7,369 nt of DNA from Frankiales bacterium. Lineage in GTDB: Bacteria; Actinomycetota; Actinomycetes; Mycobacteriales; SCTD01. This document shows positions 1 through 6,317 of the stretch, piece by piece. A model generated the notes under the pieces. The model ran no database searches. It worked only from the letters and a program-made list of their open reading frames with translations, and was not told the DNA's origin. Positions within the stretch are counted from its first letter, which is position 1. Every line of letters starts with the position of its first letter. The stretch covers positions 1-7,369 of the forward strand of contig JAOPWI010000197.1 in the NCBI GenBank assembly GCA_025965755.1. The letters are read 5' to 3'. The translations under genes and the position numbers were made by a program.

Positions 1-101
1 TGCCGCCGGCTTCTTGAGCGCCCGCCCGGAGGCCGCGCGCGCCGGCAGCGCAGGCCGGCGACGGCCGGACCGACCGGCCTACGCGGTCCGGGCGGCGTCG
101 G
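1..101. other. non-coding left edge downstream of marR
   Basis: No gene is supported here. Open frames exist on both strands but read as arginine/proline/alanine-rich translations of GC-rich DNA. A plus-strand TGA at 15-17 closes the frame ending P-P-A-S, so the last few codons of a converging gene could lie at positions 1-17, but four codons are too few to judge. The right half (63-91) is rich in inverted repeats, which fits an intergenic terminator region. Confidence 0.5.
65..91 (-). terminator. probable terminator hairpin of marR
   Basis: A perfect 7-bp inverted repeat, CCGGACC (65-71) and GGTCCGG (85-91), is separated by 13 bases and begins 10 bases beyond the marR stop codon. An alternative hairpin overlaps it: GGCCGG (63-68) with CCGGCC (74-79) around a 5-base loop. 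No T-tract follows in either direction, as is common for actinobacterial terminators, so the call rests on stem strength and position. In DNA this GC-rich, such repeats also arise by chance. Confidence 0.5.
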
Positions 102-599
102 TCAGAAGTCCCCGGCAGAGCGCCGCAGCTCGGCCAGCAGCTCCAGCAGCCGCTCCGCCTGGTCCGCGGCCAGGCCGATGTCCGCGAAGGGCCCCTCGTT
201 CAGCGCGGCCGTGGACTGCTCGGCGACCCGGCGGCCCTGGTCGGTGATGCGAGCCAGCACGGCTCTGCGGTCCTCGGGGTGCGGCACGCGGACCACCAGG
301 CCCTGCTGCTCCAGCTTGTCGACCGCCCCGGTGACGCTGGCCGGGTGGACCTGCAGCCGGTCCCCGATCTTGCTGAGCGGCAGCTCCCCCCGGCGGGTGA
401 AGGACAGCAGCGTCAGGACCTCGTAGCGGGCATAGCTCAGCCCGTAGGGACGCACGACCTCCTCCAGCCGTCCGAGCACGATCTGCTGCGCCCGCATGAG
501 GCTGACGACCGCCGCCATGCCGCGATCAGGCCCGGTCCAGCCGTGCGCCACCCACTGCCGGCGCGCCTCCGCGACCAGGTCCAGCCCGGGTTCCTTCAC
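102..599 (-). CDS. MarR-family winged-helix transcriptional regulator
   Basis: A 165-residue protein of typical MarR length, expected to act in the cytoplasm as a DNA-binding homodimer. Helical dimerisation segments flank a winged helix-turn-helix. A segment at residues 51-63 (PYGLSYARYEVLT) leads into the DNA-binding domain. L75-V84 is the first HTH helix, P87-Q99 (PASVTGAVDKLEQ) the recognition helix, and V102-I118 the wing with the family's D-R signature at D110-R111-R112. The frame stays open to a TTG at 656, but I chose GTG at 599 because a strong GAGGGGAG ribosome site lies 7 bases upstream. The longer form would run through the palindrome at 642-661 and has no ribosome site. The gene diverges from the acyl-CoA block, the usual arrangement for a MarR protein controlling its neighbours and itself. 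Control by an acyl-CoA or similar ligand is inferred from context only. Family assignment is firm; the target genes are not proven. Confidence 0.93.
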   Translation of the reverse strand: MKEPGLDLVAEARRQWVAHGWTGPDRGMAAVVSLMRAQQIVLGRLEEVVRPYGLSYARYEVLTLLSFTRRGELPLSKIGDRLQVHPASVTGAVDKLEQQGLVVRVPHPEDRRAVLARITDQGRRVAEQSTAALNEGPFADIGLAADQAERLLELLAELRRSAGDF

Positions 600-606
600 A
601 CGCGCG

Positions 607-614
607 CTCCCCTC
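607..614 (-). promoter_or_regulatory. ribosome binding site that sets the marR start
   Basis: Read on the minus strand this is GAGGGGAG, an excellent match to the 16S anti-Shine-Dalgarno sequence. It lies 7 bases before GTG at 599. No comparable site precedes the upstream TTG at 656, so it decides for the shorter protein. Confidence 0.75.
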
Positions 615-641
615 GTCCTTGCGCAGGCTACGGAACCGCGC

Positions 642-661
642 TTGCTTGGGAGCCAAAGCAA
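642..661. promoter_or_regulatory. 20-bp palindrome, candidate MarR operator
   Basis: The sequence TTGCTTGGGAGCCAAAGCAA has perfect 6-base outer arms (TTGCTT/AAGCAA) and inner GG/CC pairs. Sixteen of 20 positions obey two-fold symmetry. It lies in the 107-bp gap between marR and the divergently read acyl-CoA dehydrogenase gene, where a MarR dimer would block both promoters. Its size and symmetry suit a MarR-family operator, which is usually an inverted repeat of roughly 16-20 bp. A second, offset inverted pair, GGAACC (632-637) and GGTTCC (663-668), surrounds it. Binding by the adjacent regulator is inferred. Confidence 0.6.
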
Positions 662-675
662 TGGTTCCATACTTT
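646..675 (+). promoter_or_regulatory. possible promoter of the acyl-CoA dehydrogenase gene
   Basis: TTGGGA (646-651) could serve as a -35 and TACTTT (670-675) as a -10, with an 18-base spacer. The -35 would sit inside the palindrome, so a bound repressor would exclude polymerase. The match to the consensus is only moderate and the start site is not known. The minus-strand promoter for marR cannot be placed confidently; TAGCCT (read from 630 down to 625) is one possible -10. Confidence 0.3.
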
Positions 676-706
676 CTGTCGCCCGCCTATCGACGGAGAG
701 TGCTCC

Positions 707-1870
707 ATGCCGGTCACCACCTCCCCCGCCTCGCCGTACTCCCTCACCCAGGAGCACGACGCCCTGCGCCAGTCCGTCCGCGCCTTCGCCGAGACCGTCG
801 TCGCACCGCGCGCGGCCGAGGTGGACCGGACGGCCGTCTACCCGTGGGACGTGCACGAGCAGCTGCGCCGCAGCGACCTGCTGGCGCTGCACGTGCCCGA
901 GCAGTACGGCGGCGCCGGCGCGGACGCGATCGCCACCGCGATCGTCATCGAGGAGCTGTCCCGGGTCGACGCCAGCACCGGCCTGGTGGTCGCGGTGAAC
1001 AAGCTCGGGACGACCGGGCTGCTGCTGTCGGGCTCGGAGGAGCTCAAGGCCCGCTACCTGCCGGCGGTGGCTCGCGGCGAGACGACGTTCTCCTACGCGC
1101 TGTCCGAGCGGGAGGCCGGGTCGGACGCCGCGGCGATGCGGACTCGAGCCGTGCGCGATGGCGACAGCTGGGTGCTCGACGGCACCAAGGCGTGGATCAG
1201 CCAGGCCGGCGTGTCCACCCACTACACGGTCATGGCCGTCACCGAGCCGGGGGCCGGTTCGCGCGGCATCTCGGCCTTCGTGGTGCACGCCGACGACCCC
1301 GGCTTCAGCGTCGGGCTGCCCGAGCACAAGATGGGCATCAAGGGCTCGCCGACCTGCGAGGTCCACTTCGCGCAGTGCCGCATCCCTGCCGACCGCATGA
1401 TCGGCGCGCCCGGCACCGGCTTCCGGACCGCGCTGGCGACCCTGGACCACACCCGGCTGACGATCGCCGCGCAGGCGGTCGGCATCGCCCAGGGCAGCCT
1501 GGACGCGGCCGTCGCCTACACCAAGACCCGGCACCAGTTCGGCCAGCCGGTCGCGGACTTCCAGGGCGTGCAGTTCATGCTCGCCGACATGGCGATGCGC
1601 ACCGAGGCGGCCCGGCAGCTCGTCTACTCGGCGGCTGCCAAGGCCGACGCCGGGGCGCCGGACCTCACCTTCGCCTCCGCCGCGGCCAAGTGCTTCGCCT
1701 CCGACACCGCGATGCAGGCCGCCGTCGACGCGGTCCAGCTGTTCGGCGGCGCCGGCTACACCAACGACTTCCCGGTCGAGCGCTTCATGCGCGACGCCAA
1801 GATCACCCAGATCTACGAGGGCACCAACCAGATCCAGCGTGTCGTGATGGCCCGCGCCCTGCTCCGCTGA
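707..1870 (+). CDS. fadE25: short/branched-chain acyl-CoA dehydrogenase (FadE25-like)
   Basis: A 387-residue FAD flavoprotein of full family length that introduces the 2,3-trans double bond into short acyl-CoAs and passes electrons to electron-transfer flavoprotein. The N-terminal helical domain is followed by the beta-domain signature YALSEREAGSD (130-140). The C-terminal domain has the FAD-contacting R275-H-Q-F-G and the second signature QLFGGAGYTNDFPVERF (344-360). The catalytic base is E371 in IYEGTNQIQR, the position used by butyryl- and medium-chain enzymes rather than the shifted glutamate of isovaleryl-CoA dehydrogenase. The whole sequence closely resembles mycobacterial FadE25 as I recall it; no alignment was run. 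The ATG has GGAGAG (695-700) 6 bases upstream. It is the first gene of the block, with a 23-base gap to the next. Likely substrates are butyryl-CoA or isobutyryl-CoA, given the neighbouring mutase. Exact chain or branch preference cannot be read from the sequence. Confidence 0.95.
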   Translation: MPVTTSPASPYSLTQEHDALRQSVRAFAETVVAPRAAEVDRTAVYPWDVHEQLRRSDLLALHVPEQYGGAGADAIATAIVIEELSRVDASTGLVVAVNKLGTTGLLLSGSEELKARYLPAVARGETTFSYALSEREAGSDAAAMRTRAVRDGDSWVLDGTKAWISQAGVSTHYTVMAVTEPGAGSRGISAFVVHADDPGFSVGLPEHKMGIKGSPTCEVHFAQCRIPADRMIGAPGTGFRTALATLDHTRLTIAAQAVGIAQGSLDAAVAYTKTRHQFGQPVADFQGVQFMLADMAMRTEAARQLVYSAAAKADAGAPDLTFASAAAKCFASDTAMQAAVDAVQLFGGAGYTNDFPVERFMRDAKITQIYEGTNQIQRVVMARALLR

Positions 1871-1893
1871 CCGTGACACCCGAGGACGGACAC

Positions 1894-2763
1894 ATGACCA
1901 CTCCCAGCCCCATCCCTGTCGGCGTCGTGGGCTGCGGGCTCATGGGCTCCGGCATCGCCGAGGTTCTCGCCCGTGCCGGACGCACCGTTCTGGTCACCGA
2001 GACCGACGAGGCGGCCGCCCAGGCCGGCCACGCCCGCATCGCGTCGTCGCTGGCCCGCGCGGTCCGCAGCGGCAAGCTGACCGAGGAGGCGCGCGAGGAG
2101 GTGCTGGGCCGCATCTCGGTCGACACCGACCTGGAAGCGCTCGCCGACGCCGACCTGGTGATCGAGGCCGCCAGCGAGGACGAGGGCATCAAGACCGCCC
2201 TGTTCCGCCGGCTGGATGCGGTGCTGCAGCGCGACGACGCCATCCTGGCGTCCAACACCTCGTCCATCCCGATCATGAAGCTCGGGACCGCGACCCGGCG
2301 CCCGGAGCAGGTCATCGGCCTGCACTTCTTCAACCCGGTCCCGGTGCTGCCGCTGGTCGAGGTGGTCCCGTCCCTGCTCACCAGCGACCTGACCGTCAAG
2401 CGGGTCCAGCACCTGGCTGAGCAGGAGCTCGGCAAGGTCATCATCCGCTCCCAGGACCGCGCCGGCTTCATCGTGAACGCGCTGCTCGTGCCCTACCTGC
2501 TGTCGGCCGTGCGGATGATGGAGTCGGGCTTCGCCTCGGCCTCCGACATCGACGCCGGCATGGTGCGCGGGTGCGCCCACCCCATGGGACCGCTGCAGCT
2601 GTCCGACCTGATCGGCCTGGACACCGTCAAGGCCATCGCCGAGTCGCTCTACGACGAGTTCAAGGAGCCGCTGTACTCGCCGCCGCCCATGCTGCTGCGG
2701 ATGGTCGACGCCGGCCTGCTCGGCCGCAAGAGCGGGCGCGGCTTCTACGAGTACGCCCGCTGA
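1894..2763 (+). CDS. fadB2: 3-hydroxybutyryl-CoA dehydrogenase (FadB2/Hbd type)
   Basis: A 289-residue single-function 3-hydroxyacyl-CoA dehydrogenase, the usual length for Hbd, MmgB and FadB2. It oxidises (S)-3-hydroxybutyryl-CoA to acetoacetyl-CoA, or runs in reverse, with NAD(P). The N-terminal Rossmann fold has GCGLMG (13-18). Catalytic residues by family position are S123 in SNTSS, H144 in HFFNP, E156 in LVEVV and N195 in GFIVN. The C-terminal helical domain includes AHPMGPLQLSDLIGLD (228-243) and ends in the conserved KSGRGFYEY. I chose ATG 1894 because GAGGA (1882-1886) lies 7 bases upstream. An in-frame GTG at 1873 would add seven residues without a better ribosome site. The 23-base gap after the dehydrogenase gene implies one transcript. 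The mycobacterial FadB2 protein is very similar as I recall it. No enoyl-CoA hydratase is encoded nearby to link the two enzymes. Confidence 0.94.
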   Translation: MTTPSPIPVGVVGCGLMGSGIAEVLARAGRTVLVTETDEAAAQAGHARIASSLARAVRSGKLTEEAREEVLGRISVDTDLEALADADLVIEAASEDEGIKTALFRRLDAVLQRDDAILASNTSSIPIMKLGTATRRPEQVIGLHFFNPVPVLPLVEVVPSLLTSDLTVKRVQHLAEQELGKVIIRSQDRAGFIVNALLVPYLLSAVRMMESGFASASDIDAGMVRGCAHPMGPLQLSDLIGLDTVKAIAESLYDEFKEPLYSPPPMLLRMVDAGLLGRKSGRGFYEYAR

Positions 2764-2875
2764 CGGCTTGGCACTGCTGCCGCCGGCAGTGGATGATCGC
2801 CGCTCATCGCAGGAGCCCCCGCCTGCTCGCCAGTCCGCTCGATCGTCCTGTCTGCACACCTGCCTGGAGCCTGTC
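2764..2875. other. 112-bp gap with two small hairpins before icmF
   Basis: The frame of icmF stays open upstream to a TTG at 2768, but that stretch is unlike the conserved IcmF N-terminus and is treated as non-coding. It contains CACTGC (2772-2777) with GCAGTG (2786-2791) around 8 bases, overlapped by an alternative CTGCC/GGCAG stem (2777-2789). Next comes GATGA (2792-2796) with TCATC (2804-2808) around 7 bases. No T-tract follows. The gap is much longer than the 23 bases between the first two genes, so a separate promoter, an attenuator or an RNA-processing site is possible. It is too short for a cobalamin riboswitch and I see no B12-box. Confidence 0.4.
2866..2869 (+). promoter_or_regulatory. 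ribosome binding site that sets the icmF start
   Basis: GGAG lies 6 bases before GTG 2876 and supports that start over the upstream in-frame TTG 2768. The resulting N-terminus, MTLHVPAHPVRFVTAASLFDG, has the form expected of IcmF proteins. Confidence 0.65.
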
Positions 2876-5800
2876 GTGACGTTGCACGTGCCCGCACACC
2901 CCGTCCGGTTCGTGACTGCCGCCAGCCTGTTCGACGGTCACGACGCTGCGATCAACATCATGCGCAGGGTGCTGCAGGCGCAGGGGGCCGAAGTCGTGCA
3001 CCTGGGGCACGACCGCAGCGTCGAGGAGGTCGTGACGGCGGCCATCCAGGAGGACGTGCAGGGCATCGCCGTCTCCTCCTACCAGGGCGGGCACGTCGAG
3101 TACTTCACCTACCTGGTGGAGCGGCTGCGCGAGGCCGGCGCCGGGCACGTGAAGGTCTTCGGCGGGGGCGGCGGCGTGATCGTGGCCGAGGAGATCGCCC
3201 TGCTGGCGGAGCGCGGCGTCACCATCTTCGCGCCTGAGGACGGCCAGCGGCTGGGTCTGCCTGGCATGATCAACACGTTGATCGCGGCCTGCGACGTCGA
3301 CCTGGCCGCCGAGCCGCCCAGCCTGGACGCCGTCCTGTCCGGCGACCACACCGCCCTGGCCCGCGCCCTGACGGTGCTGGAGACCGGCCGCTCGCCGCAG
3401 CTCGCCGCCGCGCTGCACGAGGCGGCGCCGGACGTTCCCGTTCTGGGCATCACCGGCACGGGTGGCTCGGGCAAGTCCTCGCTCACGGACGAGCTGCTGC
3501 GCCGGCTGCGCCTGGACCAGCAGGACAAGCTGCGGGTCGCCGTGATCGCGGTCGACCCGACCCGCCGCCGTGGAGGCGGCGCGCTGCTCGGGGACCGCAT
3601 CCGCATGAACTCCCTGGCCGGCACGCAGGTCTTCTTCCGCTCCATGGCCACCCGCACGTCGGCGTCCGCCGTGCCGGAGCACCTCGACGACGCCATCGCC
3701 GCCTGCAAGGCCGCCGGCTTCGACCTGGTCGTGGTCGAGACGCCGGGCATCGGCCAGGGCGACGCGAGCATCACCGCGCACTGCGACGTCTCCCTCTACG
3801 TCATGACGGCCGAGTACGGCGCCGCGTCCCAGCTCGAGAAGATCGACATGCTGGACGCCGCCGACGTGGTCGCCGTCAACAAGTACGAGCGGCGGGGGGC
3901 CGAGGACGCCCGTCGCGACGTGGCCCGGCAGCTGGTGCGCAACCGCGAGGCGTTCGGCGTCCGCTGGGAGGACATGCCGGTGTTCGGCACCAGCGCCGCC
4001 CGGTTCGCCGACGACGGCGTCACCGCGGTCTACCAGCACCTGCGCGGCCTGCTCGTCGACAAGGGCCTGCCCGCCGGCACCGGCGTGCTGGACCGGGTGG
4101 ACACCAAGACCTCGACCGGGCTGACCAGCGTCCTGCCGTCCTCCCGCGAGCGCTACCTGTCCGACATCACCGCGACCGTCCGGGCCTATCACGCGACGAC
4201 GGCCGAGCAGGCGGAGCTGGCCGCCCGGCGGCAGCATCTGGCGTTCGCCCGCGGCCTGGTCGCGGACCCGGCCGAGCTGGACGGGCTGCTCGCGCAGACG
4301 CCGCTGGACCCCGCCGTCGAGGAGCTGCTGCAGGACTGGCCCGCCAAGGTCGCGACGTACTCCGGCGACGAGCTGGTGTACACCGTCCGCGGCCGGGAGA
4401 TTCACACCGCCCTGAAGCGCATGACGCTGTCGGGCAGCGCGGTCTCGCGGGTCTCGCTTCCGCGGCTGACCGGGCACGGCGACCTGGTGCGCTTCCTGCG
4501 CAGCGAGAACCTGCCCGGCGAGTTCCCCTTCACCGCAGGCGTGTTCCCGTTCAAGCGGGAGGGCGAGGCGCCGGCGCGGATGTTCGCCGGCGAGGGCGAC
4601 GCCTTCCGGACCAACCGGCGCTTCAAGGTGCTGTCGGGCGACAGCCCGGCGACCCGGCTGTCGACGGCGTTCGACTCCGTCACGCTGTACGGCCGCGACC
4701 CTGACCGGCGGCCGGACATCTACGGCAAGGTCGGCACGTCCGGCGTCTCGATCGCCACGCTCGACGACATGAAGGTGCTCTACGGCGGCTTCGACCTGTG
4801 CTCGCCGACGACCTCGGTGTCGATGACCATCAACGGCCCGGCTCCGGCGATTCTGGCCATGTTCCTCAACACGGCGATCGATCAGCGGTTCGACCGCTTC
4901 CGCGAGGAGGAGGGTCGCGAGCCCGACGCCGCGGAGGCCGACGAGCTGCGCGCCTGGGTGCTGTCGAACGTCCGCGGCACGGTGCAGGCCGACATCCTCA
5001 AGGAGGACCAGGGCCAGAACACCTGCATCTTCTCGACCGAGTTCGCCCTGCGAGCGATGGCCGACATTCAGCAGTGGTTCGTCGACCACGCGGTGCGCAA
5101 CTTCTATTCCGTGAGCATCTCCGGCTATCACATCGCCGAGGCCGGTGCGAACCCCATCAGTCAGCTGGCGTTCACCCTGGCAAACGGCTTCACCTACGTC
5201 GAGGCGTACCTGCAGCGCGGCATGGCCATCGACGACTTCGCGCCCAACCTGTCGTTCTTCTTCTCCAACGGCATGGACGCGGAGTACACCGTCCTGGGCC
5301 GCGTCGCCCGGCGCATCTGGGCCATCGCCATGCGCGACCGTTACGGCGCGGCGGAGCGGTCGCAGAAGCTGAAGTACCACGTGCAGACGTCCGGCCGGTC
5401 GCTGCACGCGCAGGAGATGGACTTCAACGACATCCGCACGACGCTGCAGGCGCTGTGCGCGCTCTACGACAACGCCAACAGCCTGCACACCAACGCCTAC
5501 GACGAGGCGGTCACGACGCCGACGCAGGAATCGGTGCGCCGGGCCCTCGCCATTCAGATGATCATCGACCAGGAGTGGGGGCTGTCCTCGAACGAGAACC
5601 CGCTGCAGGGCTCGTTCATCGTCGAGGAGCTCACCGACCTCGTCGAGGCGGCGGTGCTCGAGGAGTTCGACCGCATCTCCGATCGCGGCGGCGTGCTCGG
5701 CGCGATGGAGACGGGCTACCAGCGCGGACGCATCCAGGACGAGTCGATGCTCTACGAGCACAAGAAGCACGACGGGTCGCTGCCGATCATCGGTGTCAAC

Positions 5801-6073
5801 ACCTTCCGCGCACCGCAGTCCGACGCGCAGCCGCCGACGGTCGAGCTGGCCCGGGCGACCGAGGCGGAGAAGCAGTCGCAGCTCGACCGGCTCGCGGCGT
5901 TCCACGAGGCACACCGCGATGAGGCGCCGGCTGCCCTGGCCGCACTCCAGGCCGCGGCTGCCAGCGGGGGCAACGTCTTCGACGCGCTCATGACCGCCGT
6001 CCGGTCCTGCTCGCTCGGGCAGATCAGCGATGCGTTCTTCGAGGTCGGTGGCCAGTACCGGCGCAACGTGTAG
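2876..6073 (+). CDS. icmF: fused isobutyryl-CoA mutase with G-protein chaperone domain (IcmF)
   Basis: A 1065-residue adenosylcobalamin radical enzyme that interconverts isobutyryl-CoA and n-butyryl-CoA. Its architecture is the IcmF fusion. The B12-binding domain spans roughly 10-140 with lower-axial H22 in DGHD, SSYQGGH at 67-73 and a glycine run at 96-100. The MeaB-like G domain spans roughly 185-400, with P-loop GTGGSGKS (194-201), VDPTRRRGG (226-234), ETPGIGQGD (288-296) and base motif N335-K-Y-E338. A linker leads to the TIM-barrel mutase (about 500-980), with H752 in SISGYH, and then a helical tail. F570 and Q714 match the two substrate-defining positions of characterised IcmF (F598 and Q742 in the Cupriavidus enzyme, which is offset by 28). 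Methylmalonyl-CoA mutase has Tyr and Arg there, so this is not that enzyme. Pivalyl-CoA mutase is also unlikely. The G domain is expected to gate cofactor loading and repair. The upstream four-carbon acyl-CoA enzymes fit this reaction. The start is GTG with GGAG at 2866; the stop is TAG. Confidence 0.97.
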   Translation: MTLHVPAHPVRFVTAASLFDGHDAAINIMRRVLQAQGAEVVHLGHDRSVEEVVTAAIQEDVQGIAVSSYQGGHVEYFTYLVERLREAGAGHVKVFGGGGGVIVAEEIALLAERGVTIFAPEDGQRLGLPGMINTLIAACDVDLAAEPPSLDAVLSGDHTALARALTVLETGRSPQLAAALHEAAPDVPVLGITGTGGSGKSSLTDELLRRLRLDQQDKLRVAVIAVDPTRRRGGGALLGDRIRMNSLAGTQVFFRSMATRTSASAVPEHLDDAIAACKAAGFDLVVVETPGIGQGDASITAHCDVSLYVMTAEYGAASQLEKIDMLDAADVVAVNKYERRGAEDARRDVARQLVRNREAFGVRWEDMPVFGTSAARFADDGVTAVYQHLRGLLVDKGLPAGTGVLDRVDTKTSTGLTSVLPSSRERYLSDITATVRAYHATTAEQAELAARRQHLAFARGLVADPAELDGLLAQTPLDPAVEELLQDWPAKVATYSGDELVYTVRGREIHTALKRMTLSGSAVSRVSLPRLTGHGDLVRFLRSENLPGEFPFTAGVFPFKREGEAPARMFAGEGDAFRTNRRFKVLSGDSPATRLSTAFDSVTLYGRDPDRRPDIYGKVGTSGVSIATLDDMKVLYGGFDLCSPTTSVSMTINGPAPAILAMFLNTAIDQRFDRFREEEGREPDAAEADELRAWVLSNVRGTVQADILKEDQGQNTCIFSTEFALRAMADIQQWFVDHAVRNFYSVSISGYHIAEAGANPISQLAFTLANGFTYVEAYLQRGMAIDDFAPNLSFFFSNGMDAEYTVLGRVARRIWAIAMRDRYGAAERSQKLKYHVQTSGRSLHAQEMDFNDIRTTLQALCALYDNANSLHTNAYDEAVTTPTQESVRRALAIQMIIDQEWGLSSNENPLQGSFIVEELTDLVEAAVLEEFDRISDRGGVLGAMETGYQRGRIQDESMLYEHKKHDGSLPIIGVNTFRAPQSDAQPPTVELARATEAEKQSQLDRLAAFHEAHRDEAPAALAALQAAAASGGNVFDALMTAVRSCSLGQISDAFFEVGGQYRRNV

Positions 6074-6085
6074 CTCCAGCTCCAC

Positions 6086-6145
6086 GGTCTGGGGGCCGGG
6101 GTGCGACCGACTGCTCCGGTCTGCGCACCCCCGGCCCCCAGGACC
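6086..6145 (+). terminator. strong hairpin terminator after icmF
   Basis: The arm CTGGGGGCCGGGGTGCG (6089-6105) pairs with 6124-6141 over 17 bp with one bulged C. Three further outer pairs (6086-6088 with 6143-6145) form across a bulged G. Inside, ACCG and CGGT (6106-6109, 6117-6120) can extend the stem around a 7-base loop. It starts 12 bases after the icmF stop and lacks a T-tract. This is among the strongest secondary structures in the window and probably ends the acyl-CoA transcript. It may also stop read-through from the minus-strand genes. Confidence 0.82.
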
Positions 6146-6295
6146 ACTGACGTGAGTGCGGCAGGAAGCCCCCCGTCGGCTGAGAGTGACGACGGAGCCA
6201 TCGAACGAGAGTTGGCCGTTCGGCCCCTTGACCGACACGGTGGCGCCCCACCGCGGGCCGCGAGAACCTCCGGTCAAGGCGGCGCGGAGCCCTAC
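6146..6295. other. non-coding stretch between converging genes
   Basis: I see no supported gene. The frames crossing it on either strand are arginine/proline-rich and match no family I know. It holds one weak inverted repeat, CCGTCG (6173-6178) with CGACGG (6190-6195) around 11 bases. No tRNA, attachment site or promoter is convincing. Confidence 0.5.
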
Positions 6296-6310
6296 GCAAG
6301 CTCGGCTTGC
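6296..6310 (-). terminator. hairpin terminator of the lipoprotein gene
   Basis: GCAAGC, a 3-base loop and GCTTGC form a perfect 6-bp stem, starting 7 bases beyond the lipoprotein stop codon on the minus strand. No T-tract follows. Its position and its tight, perfect stem make it a probable transcript end, probably backed up by the larger hairpin at 6086-6145. Confidence 0.6.
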
Positions 6311-6317
6311 CAGGTAC

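Noticed and set aside
600..656. N-terminal extension of the MarR protein from TTG 656
   Set aside because: It has no ribosome site, runs into the palindrome, and is not needed for the MarR fold. GTG 599 has a strong ribosome site.
596..1879. A minus-strand open frame of 427 codons opposite the acyl-CoA dehydrogenase gene
   Set aside because: Compositional shadow rich in G, R, V, D and H, with no family resemblance. It also overlaps the marR promoter region.
496..1893. Continuous open frame upstream of the 3-hydroxybutyryl-CoA dehydrogenase, suggesting a 755-residue fusion protein
   Set aside because: It overlaps the acyl-CoA dehydrogenase gene in another frame and reads as arginine-rich shadow sequence. 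The ribosome site and the conserved N-terminus place the start at 1894.
2768..2875. A 36-residue N-terminal extension of IcmF from TTG 2768
   Set aside because: The extension is low-complexity and unlike IcmF proteins. GTG 2876 with GGAG upstream gives the family N-terminus.
2764..2875. Cobalamin riboswitch ahead of the B12-dependent icmF
   Set aside because: The gap is about half the needed length, and I could not find a B12-box or the expected helices.
2804..6277. A minus-strand open frame of 1157 codons antisense to nearly all of icmF
   Set aside because: Its translation is rich in R, G, V, H, Q and L and has no recognisable family. Long antisense frames are expected opposite genes with G/C-ending codons, and the plus-strand frame encodes a complete IcmF.
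6024..6299. Small arginine-rich minus-strand open frame in the gap after icmF
   Set aside because: It crosses the strong terminator hairpin, overlaps the end of icmF, and resembles translated GC-rich non-coding DNA.
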